A DNA stretch of 34,205 nucleotides from the NCBI RefSeq assembly GCF_016899955.1, contig NZ_JACJJL010000031.1:1-34205 (forward strand), given 5' to 3'. How positions within the stretch are numbered: position 1 is the stretch's first letter; the number at the start of each line of letters is the position of its first letter. Both the position numbers and the translations under genes were made by a program. Under the pieces are notes generated by a model. It was not told the origin of the DNA. It did not search any database and worked only from the letters and a program-made list of their open reading frames with translations. Positions 1 to 8,225 of this stretch are shown here, piece after piece. The stretch is from Marseilla massiliensis. Lineage in GTDB: Bacteria; Bacteroidota; Bacteroidia; Bacteroidales; Bacteroidaceae.

Positions 1-185
1 CCTTCCTTTGATTTTCCCGGCCATGGGGGGGGGCCAGAGGGGGGCTGGGGGGTGTGCCCACGGATTGCCGTCTGAGACTTATTTCAATGGCAAATATACG
101 AATAATTTTCCATATTGGGTGTTTAAAACGACATTTCGGACACAAAAAGCCTGTTGTCGACCTCCGATTTTGGTCTCTTTGTGCG

Positions 186-193
186 TAACTTTG
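186..193 (+). promoter_or_regulatory. Bacteroidota -7 promoter element (TAACTTTG)
   Basis: The bases TAACTTTG fit the Bacteroidota -7 consensus TAnnTTTG and lie 17 bases before the ATG of the phosphoesterase at 211. No good -33 TTTG is seen at the usual 19-21 base spacing. The leader would be only about ten bases. Bases 1-185 otherwise hold only a G-rich stretch, including a run of nine G near base 25, and no gene. Confidence 0.5.
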
Positions 194-210
194 CACAATA
201 CTTTGCGACT

Positions 211-1029
211 ATGATACTAAAGCATGAATTTGCCATGGCGGCAGCCGTTGCCCTTGCCTTTGTTGCCGGGGGATGTGACGGCGTTTTCGACTACCATCCT
301 TACGACGTGCGGTTCGGCGGCGAGCTGGGTATCAACGGTACCGCCATCGGGCGCATCGGGGCTCTTTGCGGCGGTAAAGACACGCTGCGGGTGGCTTTTG
401 TCTCCGACAGCCACGGGTGGTATACTGAGACCGGCGACATGGTTGACGACATCAACCGCCGGGGCCGGGCCGACTTCGTGGTTCACCTGGGCGACCTGAC
501 CGACTGCGGCACCACCAAGGAGTTTGTATGGCAGCGCGATGTGCTTGCCGGCCTCGGCGTGCCGTATGTGGCGCTACTGGGCAACCACGACTGCCTGGGC
601 ACCGGCGAGGAGACCTACAGGCGCATGTATGGCGAGGGAAACTTCAGCTTCATAGTGGCCCGAATCAAGTTTGTGTGCCTCAATACCAACGCCACCGAGT
701 ACGACTATGTGGCTGCCAACCCCGACTTCAACTACATGGAGGGGCAGTGGACGGCCGACTCGGCGCTGTTCGACCGCACGGTGGTGTGCATGCACGCCGC
801 CCCGTACAGCGACCAGTTCAACAACAACGTGGCCAAGCCCTTTGAGTATTACGTCAGCAAGTTTCCCGGAATAATGTGCTGTGTCTACGGCCACGACCAC
901 CGTCTTTCGGCCGGCGACATCTTTGGCGACGGTCTGATGTATTATGGGGTTGACTGTGCCGCCAACCGTTCCTACCTTTTGTTCACCTTCACTCCCGACG
1001 GATATGAATATGAGGTCGTTAGCTTTTAG
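211..1029 (+). CDS. Calcineurin-like metallophosphoesterase, putative lipoprotein
   Basis: This is a 272-residue metal-dependent phosphoesterase of the calcineurin-like superfamily. The motifs appear in order: SDSHG (D-x-H), LGDLTD (GD), LGNHD, a lone His in VVCMHAAPY, and YGHDHR (GHxH). These are the ligands of the two-metal centre. The N-terminus is hydrophobic and ends in VAGGC, a plausible lipobox, so the product is probably tethered to a membrane facing the periplasm or the cell surface. The ATG at 211 was chosen because it gives a signal peptide; the reading frame is open further upstream to 154 but that part lies across the promoter element. ATG 235 is an alternative. The stop overlaps the next gene, so the two are probably translated together. 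The substrate cannot be told from sequence. Confidence 0.85.
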   Translation: MILKHEFAMAAAVALAFVAGGCDGVFDYHPYDVRFGGELGINGTAIGRIGALCGGKDTLRVAFVSDSHGWYTETGDMVDDINRRGRADFVVHLGDLTDCGTTKEFVWQRDVLAGLGVPYVALLGNHDCLGTGEETYRRMYGEGNFSFIVARIKFVCLNTNATEYDYVAANPDFNYMEGQWTADSALFDRTVVCMHAAPYSDQFNNNVAKPFEYYVSKFPGIMCCVYGHDHRLSAGDIFGDGLMYYGVDCAANRSYLLFTFTPDGYEYEVVSF

Positions 1030-1750
1030 CCTGCTCATGGGCGCTGCCACGGCGGCGGGCGCTGCAGGCTGGGATGCCGACACGTGCGCTGTGTGCGGCG
1101 CCGGGGCGGCCGCCGGCCGCGAGGGGGCGCATGCTGTGGTTGTGGCTGCCGCTGCAGACACCTCTGCCCGAGGCTCGCTGCTCACGCGCTACGACCGCAG
1201 GGTGCACCGCTACCGCCTGCAGTGGCAGAGCCTCATACCCACGCAGACCGTGGTTCAGTTTGCCGGCAACATGGGACTGCTCTCGTTTGGCGTCGGGTGG
1301 GAGTACGGCCGCCACAAGCAATGGGAGACCCACCTGCTCTTCGGCTTCCTGCCGCGCTACGGGAGCGACCGTGCGAAGGTGACAATGACCCTGAAGGAAA
1401 ATTTCATACCGTGGAGCATATACCTCAAGCGGGGCTGGGCCGTCGAGCCGCTGTCGGTGGGCCTGTACTTCAACACGGTGTTCGGGCCGGAGTTCTGGCG
1501 CAGCCAGCCGGCGCGTTATCCCGACAGCTATTATCCGTTCCTGTCGACAAAGGTGCGTGTCAACGTGTTTGCCGGGCAGCGGGTCGAACTGGTGCTGCCC
1601 AGCAACAGGCGCAAGTTTGTGAAGAGCATAACGGCTTTCTATGAGCTGAGCACGTGCGACCTCTACCTGCGTGCGCTCGTCCAGGACGGCAGCGTGAGCC
1701 TGTGCGACATCTTCGGGCTGTCGCTCGGCCTCAAGTTCCAGCTGTTCTGA
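1004..1750 (+). CDS. Putative outer-membrane beta-barrel protein of unknown function
   Basis: This 248-residue protein has an N-terminal signal peptide (hydrophobic segment then A-A-G-A-A-G). The rest alternates aromatic and polar residues in the manner of beta-strands and ends in KFQLF, a C-terminal Phe as is usual for outer-membrane barrels. I do not recognise a named family with confidence. The start at 1004 (or ATG 1010) lies inside the end of the upstream phosphoesterase gene, so the pair is very likely translationally coupled and may work together at the envelope. The gene ends 35 bases before the end of a convergent gene. Confidence 0.7.
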   Translation: MNMRSLAFSLLMGAATAAGAAGWDADTCAVCGAGAAAGREGAHAVVVAAAADTSARGSLLTRYDRRVHRYRLQWQSLIPTQTVVQFAGNMGLLSFGVGWEYGRHKQWETHLLFGFLPRYGSDRAKVTMTLKENFIPWSIYLKRGWAVEPLSVGLYFNTVFGPEFWRSQPARYPDSYYPFLSTKVRVNVFAGQRVELVLPSNRRKFVKSITAFYELSTCDLYLRALVQDGSVSLCDIFGLSLGLKFQLF

Positions 1751-1751
1751 G

Positions 1752-1779
1752 CCCGGGGCACCGGGCCCGCCGGTGGGCC
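1752..1779. terminator. GC-rich hairpins between convergent genes, weak terminator candidate
   Basis: Two small overlapping hairpins fill the 35-base gap between convergent stop codons: CCCGG-GGCA-CCGGG at 1752-1765 and GGCCC/GGGCC at 1764-1779. There is no clear T-tract on either strand, so this is only a possible two-way transcription stop. Confidence 0.25.
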
Positions 1780-1785
1780 GTATGT

Positions 1786-2700
1786 TCAGTAGAGGTAGCT
1801 CGTGTGGGTGTATTCTTCTATGTCGATGGCTTCTATGTCGGTCACGTTATCGCGCGAAAAACCTTCCGGCCCGCTTACCACGGCCATCGACGAGGCCGAC
1901 GTGGTAAAGCGGCGGCAGGCCTGCTCGTCGCTCCTTCCGGAGCATACGTAGGTCAGTCCGTTCACCGTCAGCGTGTCACCCCGGCCCATGCCCCTGAGCG
2001 TTACGCGCACCCAGCCGTCGAAGCGGCGTGCAAAGTGGTAGACGACGGTGCTGCCAAGGTCGTCGAGAAAGGTGTAGCGGCTTATCCGCCTGATGCGCAT
2101 CGCCTTGTGTATCGGCGGCACCAGGGCTATGGGCGAGGGCGCCAGCCCTTCCTGTTCCTCGGCCGGCACCCACCCTACGGTGGGCCCCCCGTCGGTGTTC
2201 CAGTAGTCGATGTAGTGGCGGTCGTCTATGGTCTCGTCGCCCTCGGGCGTGGTCGTGGCGTTGGCGGGGCGGCAAAGCCATTGCCCGTCGGTGCTCAGGG
2301 CCACCCTGTCGCTGTCGCCGCTGCCCCCGCTCAGGGTCATGGCGAGCTGCTTGCGGCTCCGCCCGGCTGGCGAGTACCAAACGGCCACCACGTTGGTGTC
2401 GGCCCTGAGGAAGCGCCCCACCTCGAATGTCATCACCCTTATCGTGTCGCATTGCGGTGCGGCGCCGGGCGCAATCACGTCGGTGGTGGCGTTGTAGCCG
2501 TTGACATACAGCTCAAACCTGCCGGCGCTGGCTATTGTGAGCCTTGCCGACGGCGGCCGCCCGTCTATGGTGAACGTGCGGCGGAACCACACTTGGTCGG
2601 CCTCGCCGGCTGTGGGGCAGGCTATCCAGCGCAGCCCCCAGTCTTGCGCCGTGGCGCCGATGGCGCACGCAGCCATGATGTATAGTGCCAGGCGTCTCAC
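1786..2700 (-). CDS. Secreted beta-sandwich protein resembling the N-terminal domain of GH78 alpha-L-rhamnosidases
   Basis: The product is about 304 residues. After a signal peptide it reads like the N-terminal jelly-roll of bacterial rhamnosidases: WIACP, QVWFRRTFTID, then RFELYVNG and NVVAVWYSP, the usual strand and sugar-contact motifs. The (alpha/alpha)6 catalytic barrel of GH78, normally several hundred residues, is absent, so this may be a sugar-binding or accessory protein, not an enzyme. I chose the GTG at 2700 because it overlaps the stop of the upstream GH95 gene in a GTGA and gives a clean signal peptide ending ATAQ. The frame stays open upstream inside the GH95 gene, but that part is Arg-rich shadow sequence. 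A role with the fucosidase in host or plant glycan use is inferred from the coupling. Confidence 0.7.
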   Translation of the reverse strand: MRRLALYIMAACAIGATAQDWGLRWIACPTAGEADQVWFRRTFTIDGRPPSARLTIASAGRFELYVNGYNATTDVIAPGAAPQCDTIRVMTFEVGRFLRADTNVVAVWYSPAGRSRKQLAMTLSGGSGDSDRVALSTDGQWLCRPANATTTPEGDETIDDRHYIDYWNTDGGPTVGWVPAEEQEGLAPSPIALVPPIHKAMRIRRISRYTFLDDLGSTVVYHFARRFDGWVRVTLRGMGRGDTLTVNGLTYVCSGRSDEQACRRFTTSASSMAVVSGPEGFSRDNVTDIEAIDIEEYTHTSYLY

Positions 2701-5048
2701 TCCAACACTATTGATTCGCCGGCGCCAAGGCTTACGTCGTGGCTCTGTCCGTTGAAGGCCACGGTGGCGTGGCCGCCTTTCTCCGACTTGATGGTGGCCC
2801 GGGCCACGCGCCCCCCTGCCCATTCCATGCTTATCTCGAAGCCGCCGCGCGCCCTGATGCCTTCAACCCGGCCCTCGCTCCACGCCGCAGGCAGCGCGGG
2901 CAGTAGCTCGATGGCCCCGCCGTGGCTTTGCACCAGCAGCTCGCACACGCCCGCCGTGCCCCCGAAGTTGCCGTCGATCTGGAACGGCGGGTGGGCGTCG
3001 AACAGGTTGGGGTAGGTGCCTCCGCCCTGCCGTGAGCCGGCCCCGGGCCTGACATAGTTGAGCAGCTTGCGGTATGTCTGGTAAGCCTTCTCGCCGTTGC
3101 GCAGCCTTGCCCACAGGTTGATGCGCCACCCTGTGCTCCAGCCGGTGGTCTTGTCGCCCTTCAGCTCGAGCGTCTTGGCGCAGGCTTGCAGCAGGGCCGG
3201 GTCGGTGATGTGGCCCCCGGGAAACAGTCCTATGAGGTGCGACTGGTGGCGGTGGTGCGGGTCGTAGTCGCTCCAGTCGTAGTACCACTCCTGCAGGTTG
3301 CCCCTCTTGCCAATGGCATACGGGTGCAGCCGTGCCACGGTAGCGTCGAGCGAGTCGGCAAAGGCGGCGTCGGTGCCGATGGTGCGCGCCGCCTCGGCGG
3401 TGTTGGCCAGCAGCTCACGTATGATGGCGAGGTCGGCCGTGCCCCCGTAGCAGGTCATTCCGTGGTATCCTTTGTCGGTTACGTACTCGTTCTCGGGCGA
3501 TGTGCTGGGGGCCGTTATCAGCTCTCCCGGCTTCAGCGGGTTGTCTGTCAGCCACCCGAGGCAGAACTCCGCCGCCCCCTTCATGAGCGGGTAGGCCGTC
3601 TGGCAGAGGTAGGTGGTGTCGCGCCCGAAGCGGAAATGCTCGTAGAGGACGTTCACCAGCCATGCCCCTCCCATGTTCCAGTTGGCCCATTCGGGCTTCT
3701 CGCGCTTTTCGCCCACGGGGTTTGTCATGGCCCAGATGTCGCTGTTGTGGCTCGAGCACCATCCCCGTTCCACCCCGTAGTAGTTGCGTGCGGTGTGCCG
3801 TCCGTTGGCGGCCAGCGCCGATATGAACCCTTCGAGCGGCATGGCCATCTCTGGCAGGTTGGCCACCTCGGCCGGCCAGTAGTTTTCTTCGAGGTTTATG
3901 TTGACCGTGTAGTTGCCCCGCCACGGCGAGCGCAGCTTGTTGGCCCACAGCCCTTGCAGGTTGGCGGGTACCCCGGGTGTGCGCGAGCAGCTTATCAGCA
4001 GGTAGCGCCCGTACTGCGCGTACAGTGTTTCGAGGTATGGGTTGCTTTCGTTTTTGGTCGTGTAGTCCTTCAGTTGCTGTTCCGTGGTGCGGCTGTCGTC
4101 GGCCTTGGCGCCTGCCAGCGAGAGCCTGAACCTGCCGAACAGCGAGCTGAAGTCGGCCACATGGCGTCTCTTGAACTCGTCGTAGGTCAGGTTGACTGTG
4201 TGCCATGCGTCGTCGGCAGCGTTCTCAAGGTAGGGTGCCCCTTGGCTGACGGGGTGCTTGTCGAAGCCGTTGAAGCTCGTGGCGTTTACTATGTAGACCG
4301 TGGCCTCGGTGGCCCCGCTTATCGTTATGGTCGAGTCGGTGGCGTGGGTGGTGCCCCCTTTTGCCGTTGCGCGGAGTATGGTGCAGAAGTGTATCGAGTT
4401 GTTCGGGTCGCCGAGGGCGTGGCCTGTCATGGTGAGCTGGCCGCCGCCGAACGCCTTGACGGTGTGTGGCACGAGCGACGAGAGCGAGACCGAGCAGTTG
4501 ATGGCCCTCGGTTTCGATGCCCTCAGGCGCACGGCGATGAGCCTGTCGGGGTGCGATGCGAAGTATTCGCGGCTGAATGTGGTTGCGTTGCGTGTGTAGC
4601 TGTCCTTGCACAGGGCGCTGTCGAGGCACAGCTCCCTCCTGTATTCCGTTGCCGGGCCGCTGTTGTTGTCGGTTATGGTCAGCGTTCCCAGCGGCTGGTA
4701 GTACTCCGAGTTGTGCCCCTGTACGTTGAGTTGCAGCGAGTCGGCCGCCCTGTAGTCTTCGTTGAAGAGCGCCTTGCGTATCTCGGGAATCCACCGCGAG
4801 GCCCCGGCGTCTTCGTTGCGGTCGACGGGTTTGCCTGTCCACAGGGTGATGTCGTTAAGGAATATGGTGTTGCTGTCGGTGCCGCCGTATATCAGCGCCC
4901 CCATCTTGCCGTTGCCAATGGGTAGGGCCTCTTCGAAGTGGCGTGCCGGGGTGTCATACCAAAGCAGCAGTGGCGGTTGTTGTGCGGTGGCCTGCGTTGC
5001 GGCCAGGGCTGCCATTGCGGCAGCCGTTATCAGGTTTTTGGTTGTCAT
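2697..5048 (-). CDS. Secreted GH95 family alpha-L-fucosidase
   Basis: This 783-residue glycoside hydrolase releases alpha-linked L-fucose (some family members act on L-galactose), typically from host mucin, milk or plant glycans. A signal peptide ending ATQATAQ directs export. The N-terminal GH95 domain begins LLLWYDTPARHFEEALPIGN at about residue 27. The family's catalytic positions are present: NIN at 383-385 (the Asn pair that helps activate water), SPENE with Glu519 as likely general acid, and QIDGNFG with Asp692. The length is normal for the family. It is the first gene of a two-gene unit with the beta-sandwich gene that overlaps its stop. It follows gyrB on the same strand after 158 bases with no recognised promoter or terminator between them. 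Exact linkage specificity is not predictable here. Confidence 0.93.
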   Translation of the reverse strand: MTTKNLITAAAMAALAATQATAQQPPLLLWYDTPARHFEEALPIGNGKMGALIYGGTDSNTIFLNDITLWTGKPVDRNEDAGASRWIPEIRKALFNEDYRAADSLQLNVQGHNSEYYQPLGTLTITDNNSGPATEYRRELCLDSALCKDSYTRNATTFSREYFASHPDRLIAVRLRASKPRAINCSVSLSSLVPHTVKAFGGGQLTMTGHALGDPNNSIHFCTILRATAKGGTTHATDSTITISGATEATVYIVNATSFNGFDKHPVSQGAPYLENAADDAWHTVNLTYDEFKRRHVADFSSLFGRFRLSLAGAKADDSRTTEQQLKDYTTKNESNPYLETLYAQYGRYLLISCSRTPGVPANLQGLWANKLRSPWRGNYTVNINLEENYWPAEVANLPEMAMPLEGFISALAANGRHTARNYYGVERGWCSSHNSDIWAMTNPVGEKREKPEWANWNMGGAWLVNVLYEHFRFGRDTTYLCQTAYPLMKGAAEFCLGWLTDNPLKPGELITAPSTSPENEYVTDKGYHGMTCYGGTADLAIIRELLANTAEAARTIGTDAAFADSLDATVARLHPYAIGKRGNLQEWYYDWSDYDPHHRHQSHLIGLFPGGHITDPALLQACAKTLELKGDKTTGWSTGWRINLWARLRNGEKAYQTYRKLLNYVRPGAGSRQGGGTYPNLFDAHPPFQIDGNFGGTAGVCELLVQSHGGAIELLPALPAAWSEGRVEGIRARGGFEISMEWAGGRVARATIKSEKGGHATVAFNGQSHDVSLGAGESIVLE

Positions 5049-5206
5049 TTCAGTAGGTTGATGTTGTCAGGCTATTGTCGTGCGGCCGTGCCCTTGGCGT
5101 TGCGGGGCGTTGCCGTGTTCAAGCGGCGAGCCGGCGAAGCAGTCATTGCGTGGTTGCGTCATGGCTGGTTCTCCGGCTCGTCTGTATTGGTCAGTGTGTG
5201 GTGTGC

Positions 5207-7183
5207 CTATGCGTCGATGTTGGCATAGGTGGCGTTTTTCTCTATGAACTCGCGTCGCGGCTCAACGTCGTCGCCCATCAGCATCGAGAAGATGTCGTCG
5301 GCTTCGGCGGCGTTTTCTATCGTCACCTGCTTCAGTAGCCTCGTGGCGGGGTTCATGGTTGTCTCCCACAGCTGCTCGGGGTTCATCTCGCCGAGACCCT
5401 TGTAGCGCTGTGTGTGTATGTTCTTCCCGTCGTCTACGCCTCCTCCCCACTTGTCGATGAAGGCCTGGCGCTGCTGTTCGGTGTAGCAGTATTCCCTGGC
5501 CTGGTTCTTGTAGGTGCACAGGTAGAGTGGCGGTGTTGCTATGTAGAGGTGTCCTTCCTGTATCACTTTCGGCATGAAGCGGTAGAAGAGCGTCATGATG
5601 AGGGTGTCGATGTGTGAGCCATCGACGTCGGCGTCGGTCATGATTATTATCTTGTCGTAGCGCAGCTTGTCGATGTTGGCCTCCTTGTCGTCTTCGCCGT
5701 CTACCCCGAAGCGCACGCCAATGCTTTGTATTATGTTCATCACCGACTCGCTCTCGAACACCTTGTGCCACATCACCTTCTCTACGTTGAGAATCTTTCC
5801 GCGCAGCGGCAGTATGGCCTGGGTGTAGCGGTCGCGCCCCTGCTTGGCCGAACCGCCGGCCGAGTCGCCCTCGACGAGGAATATCTCGCAGTCTTTGGGG
5901 TCTTTGTTTGAGCAGTCGGCCAGCTTGCCGGGCAGCCCGCCGCCCGTCATGGGGTTCTTGCGCTGCACGCTCTCGCGGGCTTTGCGTGCGGCAATGCGGG
6001 CCGTTGCGGCCAGTATCACCTTGTCGCAGATGAGCTTGGCCTCCTTCGGGTGCTCCTCGAGGTAGTAGTTGAGCGCCTCGCCCACGGCCTGCTGCACGGC
6101 CCCGGTCACCTCGGTGTTGCCGAGCTTGGTCTTGGTCTGGCCCTCAAACTGCGGCTCGGCCACTTTTATTGATATCACGGCCGTGAGCCCCTCGCGGAAG
6201 TCCTCGCCGGCAATCTCTATCTTGGCCTTTTCTATTTGCTTGGCTATGGTAGGCTCGTTGTCGGCGTATGCCTTGAGCGTGCGGGTGAGCGCGATGCGGA
6301 ACCCGGTCAGGTGGGTGCCGCCTTCTATGGTGTTGATGTTGTTGACGTAAGAGTGTATGTTCTCGTTGTAGTCGGTGTTGTACATCACGGCCACCTCGAT
6401 GGGTATGCCCTGCTTCTCGGTCTTGAGGTAAATCACGTCGTCGAAGAGGTGGGTGCGGTGCCTGTCGATGTACCTCACAAACTCCTTCAGCCCGTCCTTG
6501 GCGTGGAAGACCTCCTGCCGTGTCTTGCCTTCCTCGTCGGGGCGCAGGTCGGTCAGGGTGATGGTTATGCCGGCGTTGAGGTATGCCAGCTCGCGCATGC
6601 GCTTGGCAATGATGTCGTATTTGAATTCGGTGGTGGCGGTGAAGATGGCCGGGTCGGGCCAGAACTGCTGGCGCGTGCCCCTCTGCTCGGTCTCGCCCAC
6701 TATCTTGACAGGGTAGAGGGGCTTGCCCTTCTCATACTCCTGCTGGTATATCTTGCCGTCGCGGAACACCTGCGAGAGCATCTTCACCGACAGGGCGTTG
6801 ACGCAGCTCACGCCCACTCCGTGCAGTCCGCCGCTCACTTTGTATGAGCCTTTGTCGAACTTGCCGCCGGCGTGGAGCACGGTCATCACCACCTCCAGGG
6901 CCGACTTGTGCAGCTTCTTGTGCTCGTCGACGGGGATGCCTCGGCCGTTGTCCTGCACGGTGACGGAGTTGTCTTCGTTTATCGTCACTTCGATGTGCGT
7001 GCAGTAGCCGGCCATGGCCTCGTCGATGGAGTTGTCCACCGTCTCGTTGACAAGGTGGTGGAGGCCTTTCTCGCCCGTGTCGCCGATGTACATGGCCGGG
7101 CGCTTGCGCACGGCTTCCAGTCCCTCGAGCACTTGGATGTTACTCGCGGAATAATTGCTTTCCTTGGTTATGTCTTCTGCCAT
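5207..7183 (-). CDS. gyrB: DNA gyrase subunit B
   Basis: This is the ATPase subunit of gyrase, which introduces negative supercoils with GyrA. The 658-residue product has the GHKL ATP-binding signatures in order: NETVDNS (residues 46-52, catalytic Glu47), QDNGRGIP near 77, and GGLHGVG at 118-124. The TOPRIM parts follow, EGDSAGGSAKQGRDR and TDADVDGSHID, and the C-terminal GyrB segment contains RYKGLGEMNPEQLWETTMNP. The length and lack of any insertion are typical of Bacteroidota GyrB. The stop codon is TAG, which matters for interpreting the adhesin gene at 29235-33728. A -7 element lies 26 bases upstream of the start. Downstream of its own promoter it is separate from the rpsT-tRNA unit. Confidence 0.98.
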   Translation of the reverse strand: MAEDITKESNYSASNIQVLEGLEAVRKRPAMYIGDTGEKGLHHLVNETVDNSIDEAMAGYCTHIEVTINEDNSVTVQDNGRGIPVDEHKKLHKSALEVVMTVLHAGGKFDKGSYKVSGGLHGVGVSCVNALSVKMLSQVFRDGKIYQQEYEKGKPLYPVKIVGETEQRGTRQQFWPDPAIFTATTEFKYDIIAKRMRELAYLNAGITITLTDLRPDEEGKTRQEVFHAKDGLKEFVRYIDRHRTHLFDDVIYLKTEKQGIPIEVAVMYNTDYNENIHSYVNNINTIEGGTHLTGFRIALTRTLKAYADNEPTIAKQIEKAKIEIAGEDFREGLTAVISIKVAEPQFEGQTKTKLGNTEVTGAVQQAVGEALNYYLEEHPKEAKLICDKVILAATARIAARKARESVQRKNPMTGGGLPGKLADCSNKDPKDCEIFLVEGDSAGGSAKQGRDRYTQAILPLRGKILNVEKVMWHKVFESESVMNIIQSIGVRFGVDGEDDKEANIDKLRYDKIIIMTDADVDGSHIDTLIMTLFYRFMPKVIQEGHLYIATPPLYLCTYKNQAREYCYTEQQRQAFIDKWGGGVDDGKNIHTQRYKGLGEMNPEQLWETTMNPATRLLKQVTIENAAEADDIFSMLMGDDVEPRREFIEKNATYANIDA

Positions 7184-7208
7184 AAGTAGATTTCGCTGTT
7201 ATCAGCCG

Positions 7209-7216
7209 CAAAGATA
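7209..7216 (-). promoter_or_regulatory. Putative gyrB promoter (-7 TATCTTTG)
   Basis: Read on the minus strand the bases are TATCTTTG, matching TAnnTTTG, with a weak TTTCTG about 18 bases upstream in the -33 position. It is placed to start a transcript just before the gyrB ATG at 7183. Confidence 0.6.
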
Positions 7217-7322
7217 CTAAAAAAATGCGAGTTGCAGAAATATTTCAGCCCAAAAAGCAGGCTGCGGCGCGGGGCGTGCAAACTCTCCGCCGGGCCGCGC
7301 CAGGGGCCCCGTCAACATAAAC

Positions 7323-7350
7323 GGCCGCAACCCATCGCTGGGCTGCGGCC
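7323..7350 (-). terminator. Hairpin terminator after rpsT
   Basis: GGCCGCA and TGCGGCC (7323-7329, 7344-7350) pair around an inner CCCA/TGGG stem with a TCGC tetraloop. On the minus strand the hairpin is followed by GTTTATG, and it lies 30 bases past the rpsT stop and upstream of the gyrB promoter. Confidence 0.7.
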
Positions 7351-7380
7351 TTGACTATTGTGTGTGTGCCACTTGTTTTC

Positions 7381-7632
7381 TTATAGCCTGTTCATGTGCA
7401 GGGCCAAGCTCGACTTCAGGTTGGCTGCCTTGTTCTTGTGTATGATGTGAACCTTGGCCAACTTGTCCAGCATCTTCTGCATGGTCGGATAGAGCTTTAT
7501 TGCCTCGTCCTTGTCTGTCAGGGCGCGGAACTTGCGCACTGCATTGCGCATTGTCTTTGCATAATATTTGTTGTGCAGAGCCCGCTTCTTGTTCTGGCGG
7601 ATTCTCTTCAATGCTGATTTGTGATTTGCCAT
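7381..7632 (-). CDS. rpsT: 30S ribosomal protein S20
   Basis: This is the small primary 16S rRNA-binding protein of the 30S subunit. The 83-residue product begins MANHKSALKRIRQNKKRALH and is rich in Lys, Arg and Ala, with IHKNKAANLKSSLALHMNRL at the end, all typical for S20. It lies 35 bases downstream of a tRNA-Glu gene on the same strand and is probably cotranscribed with it from the promoter at 7761-7791. A hairpin terminator follows its TAA stop. Confidence 0.97.
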   Translation of the reverse strand: MANHKSALKRIRQNKKRALHNKYYAKTMRNAVRKFRALTDKDEAIKLYPTMQKMLDKLAKVHIIHKNKAANLKSSLALHMNRL

Positions 7633-7667
7633 CTTTTAATTTACTTCGCTAAACTGTTTTTATTTTG

Positions 7668-7739
7668 TAGTCCCTAGGAGAGTCGAACTCCTCTTTAGAG
7701 AATGAAAATCTCTCGTCCTAACCGATAGACGAAGGGACC
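7668..7739 (-). tRNA. tRNA-Glu (anticodon TTC)
   Basis: The minus strand folds as a full 72-base tRNA. The acceptor GGTCCCT pairs with AGGGACT (one G-T at the end). A D-arm follows, then the anticodon stem AGAGA/TCTCT with loop TTTTCAT giving anticodon TTC, a four-base variable region, the T-stem AGGAG/CTCCT with loop TTCGACT, and discriminator A. The 3' CCA is not encoded. Confidence 0.96.
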
Positions 7740-7760
7740 TTGATGTTGGATTTGCGGGTG

Positions 7761-7791
7761 CAAAGGTACTGCTTTTGTTTTAATCTGCAAA
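7761..7791 (-). promoter_or_regulatory. Promoter for tRNA-Glu and rpsT
   Basis: On the minus strand a TTTG at 7791-7788 is followed after 19 bases by TACCTTTG at 7768-7761. This is a full match to the Bacteroidota consensus TTTG-N19-21-TAnnTTTG. It lies about 22 bases before the tRNA 5' end. Confidence 0.85.
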
Positions 7792-8039
7792 ATATTTTAG
7801 TCGAAAAATTGAATCGCAGCCTCATTTTTGACTAAAAGTCAGGTGCTTATGGCTGTTTTGGGGCTGCCGGGCCGGTCTGTGCCCCGCTGCAGGCCGTTGC
7901 GTGGCGGCGCCTGTCGCGGGTGCTTTCGGCGGCACTCCCTTGCGGCCGTTTTGCCCCTCACTTCCGGCCGGGGCCTGGCCTTGGGGCGCCCTCGGTGGCG
8001 TAGGCCTTGCGGGGTAGGGGCGGGGCGGCTGCGCCAAAT

Positions 8040-8127
8040 GGGCCGTACGGCCTTGCGATACGGGCCGTTCGGCGGGCTCAAACGGGCCGTTCCGCAATGC
8101 AATACGGCCTCTTTGCCAAAGTGCCCG
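8040..8127. repeat. 22-bp-period tandem repeat array (GGGCCGTT family), locus A
   Basis: The word GGGCCGTT or a close variant starts at 8040, 8062, 8084 and (degenerate) 8106, each exactly 22 bases apart, usually followed by a pyrimidine pair plus GC and ending in ATAC. A further GGGCCGTT stands at 8133, off the period. The period is not a multiple of three, so this is not a protein repeat. The same array recurs at 18779-18866. The flanking 7800-8039 sequence is GC-rich with no supportable gene. Confidence 0.8.
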
Positions 8128-8209
8128 CCGCGGGGCCGTTTTGTGCTGCCGCTTCGGCGGCCTGCAGCTTTTTTCCTTGGCGCCGCACAGCCTTTCCGCC
8201 TTTATTTTG

Positions 8210-8217
8210 TAACTTTG
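8210..8217 (+). promoter_or_regulatory. recO promoter -7 element (TAACTTTG)
   Basis: TAACTTTG fits TAnnTTTG and ends only eight bases before the recO ATG. Transcription would begin at or within a few bases of the start codon, giving a leaderless or nearly leaderless mRNA. No good -33 element is evident. Confidence 0.6.
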
Positions 8218-8225
8218 CGCCTGCT

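Noticed and set aside
25..33. Phase-variable poly-G tract
   Set aside because: The nine-G run is not within a supportable gene and lies well away from the promoter element at 186, so no effect can be argued.
3186..4925. 579-residue plus-strand open frame
   Set aside because: It is the antisense shadow of the GH95 gene, caused by high G+C at third codon positions; no domain pattern.
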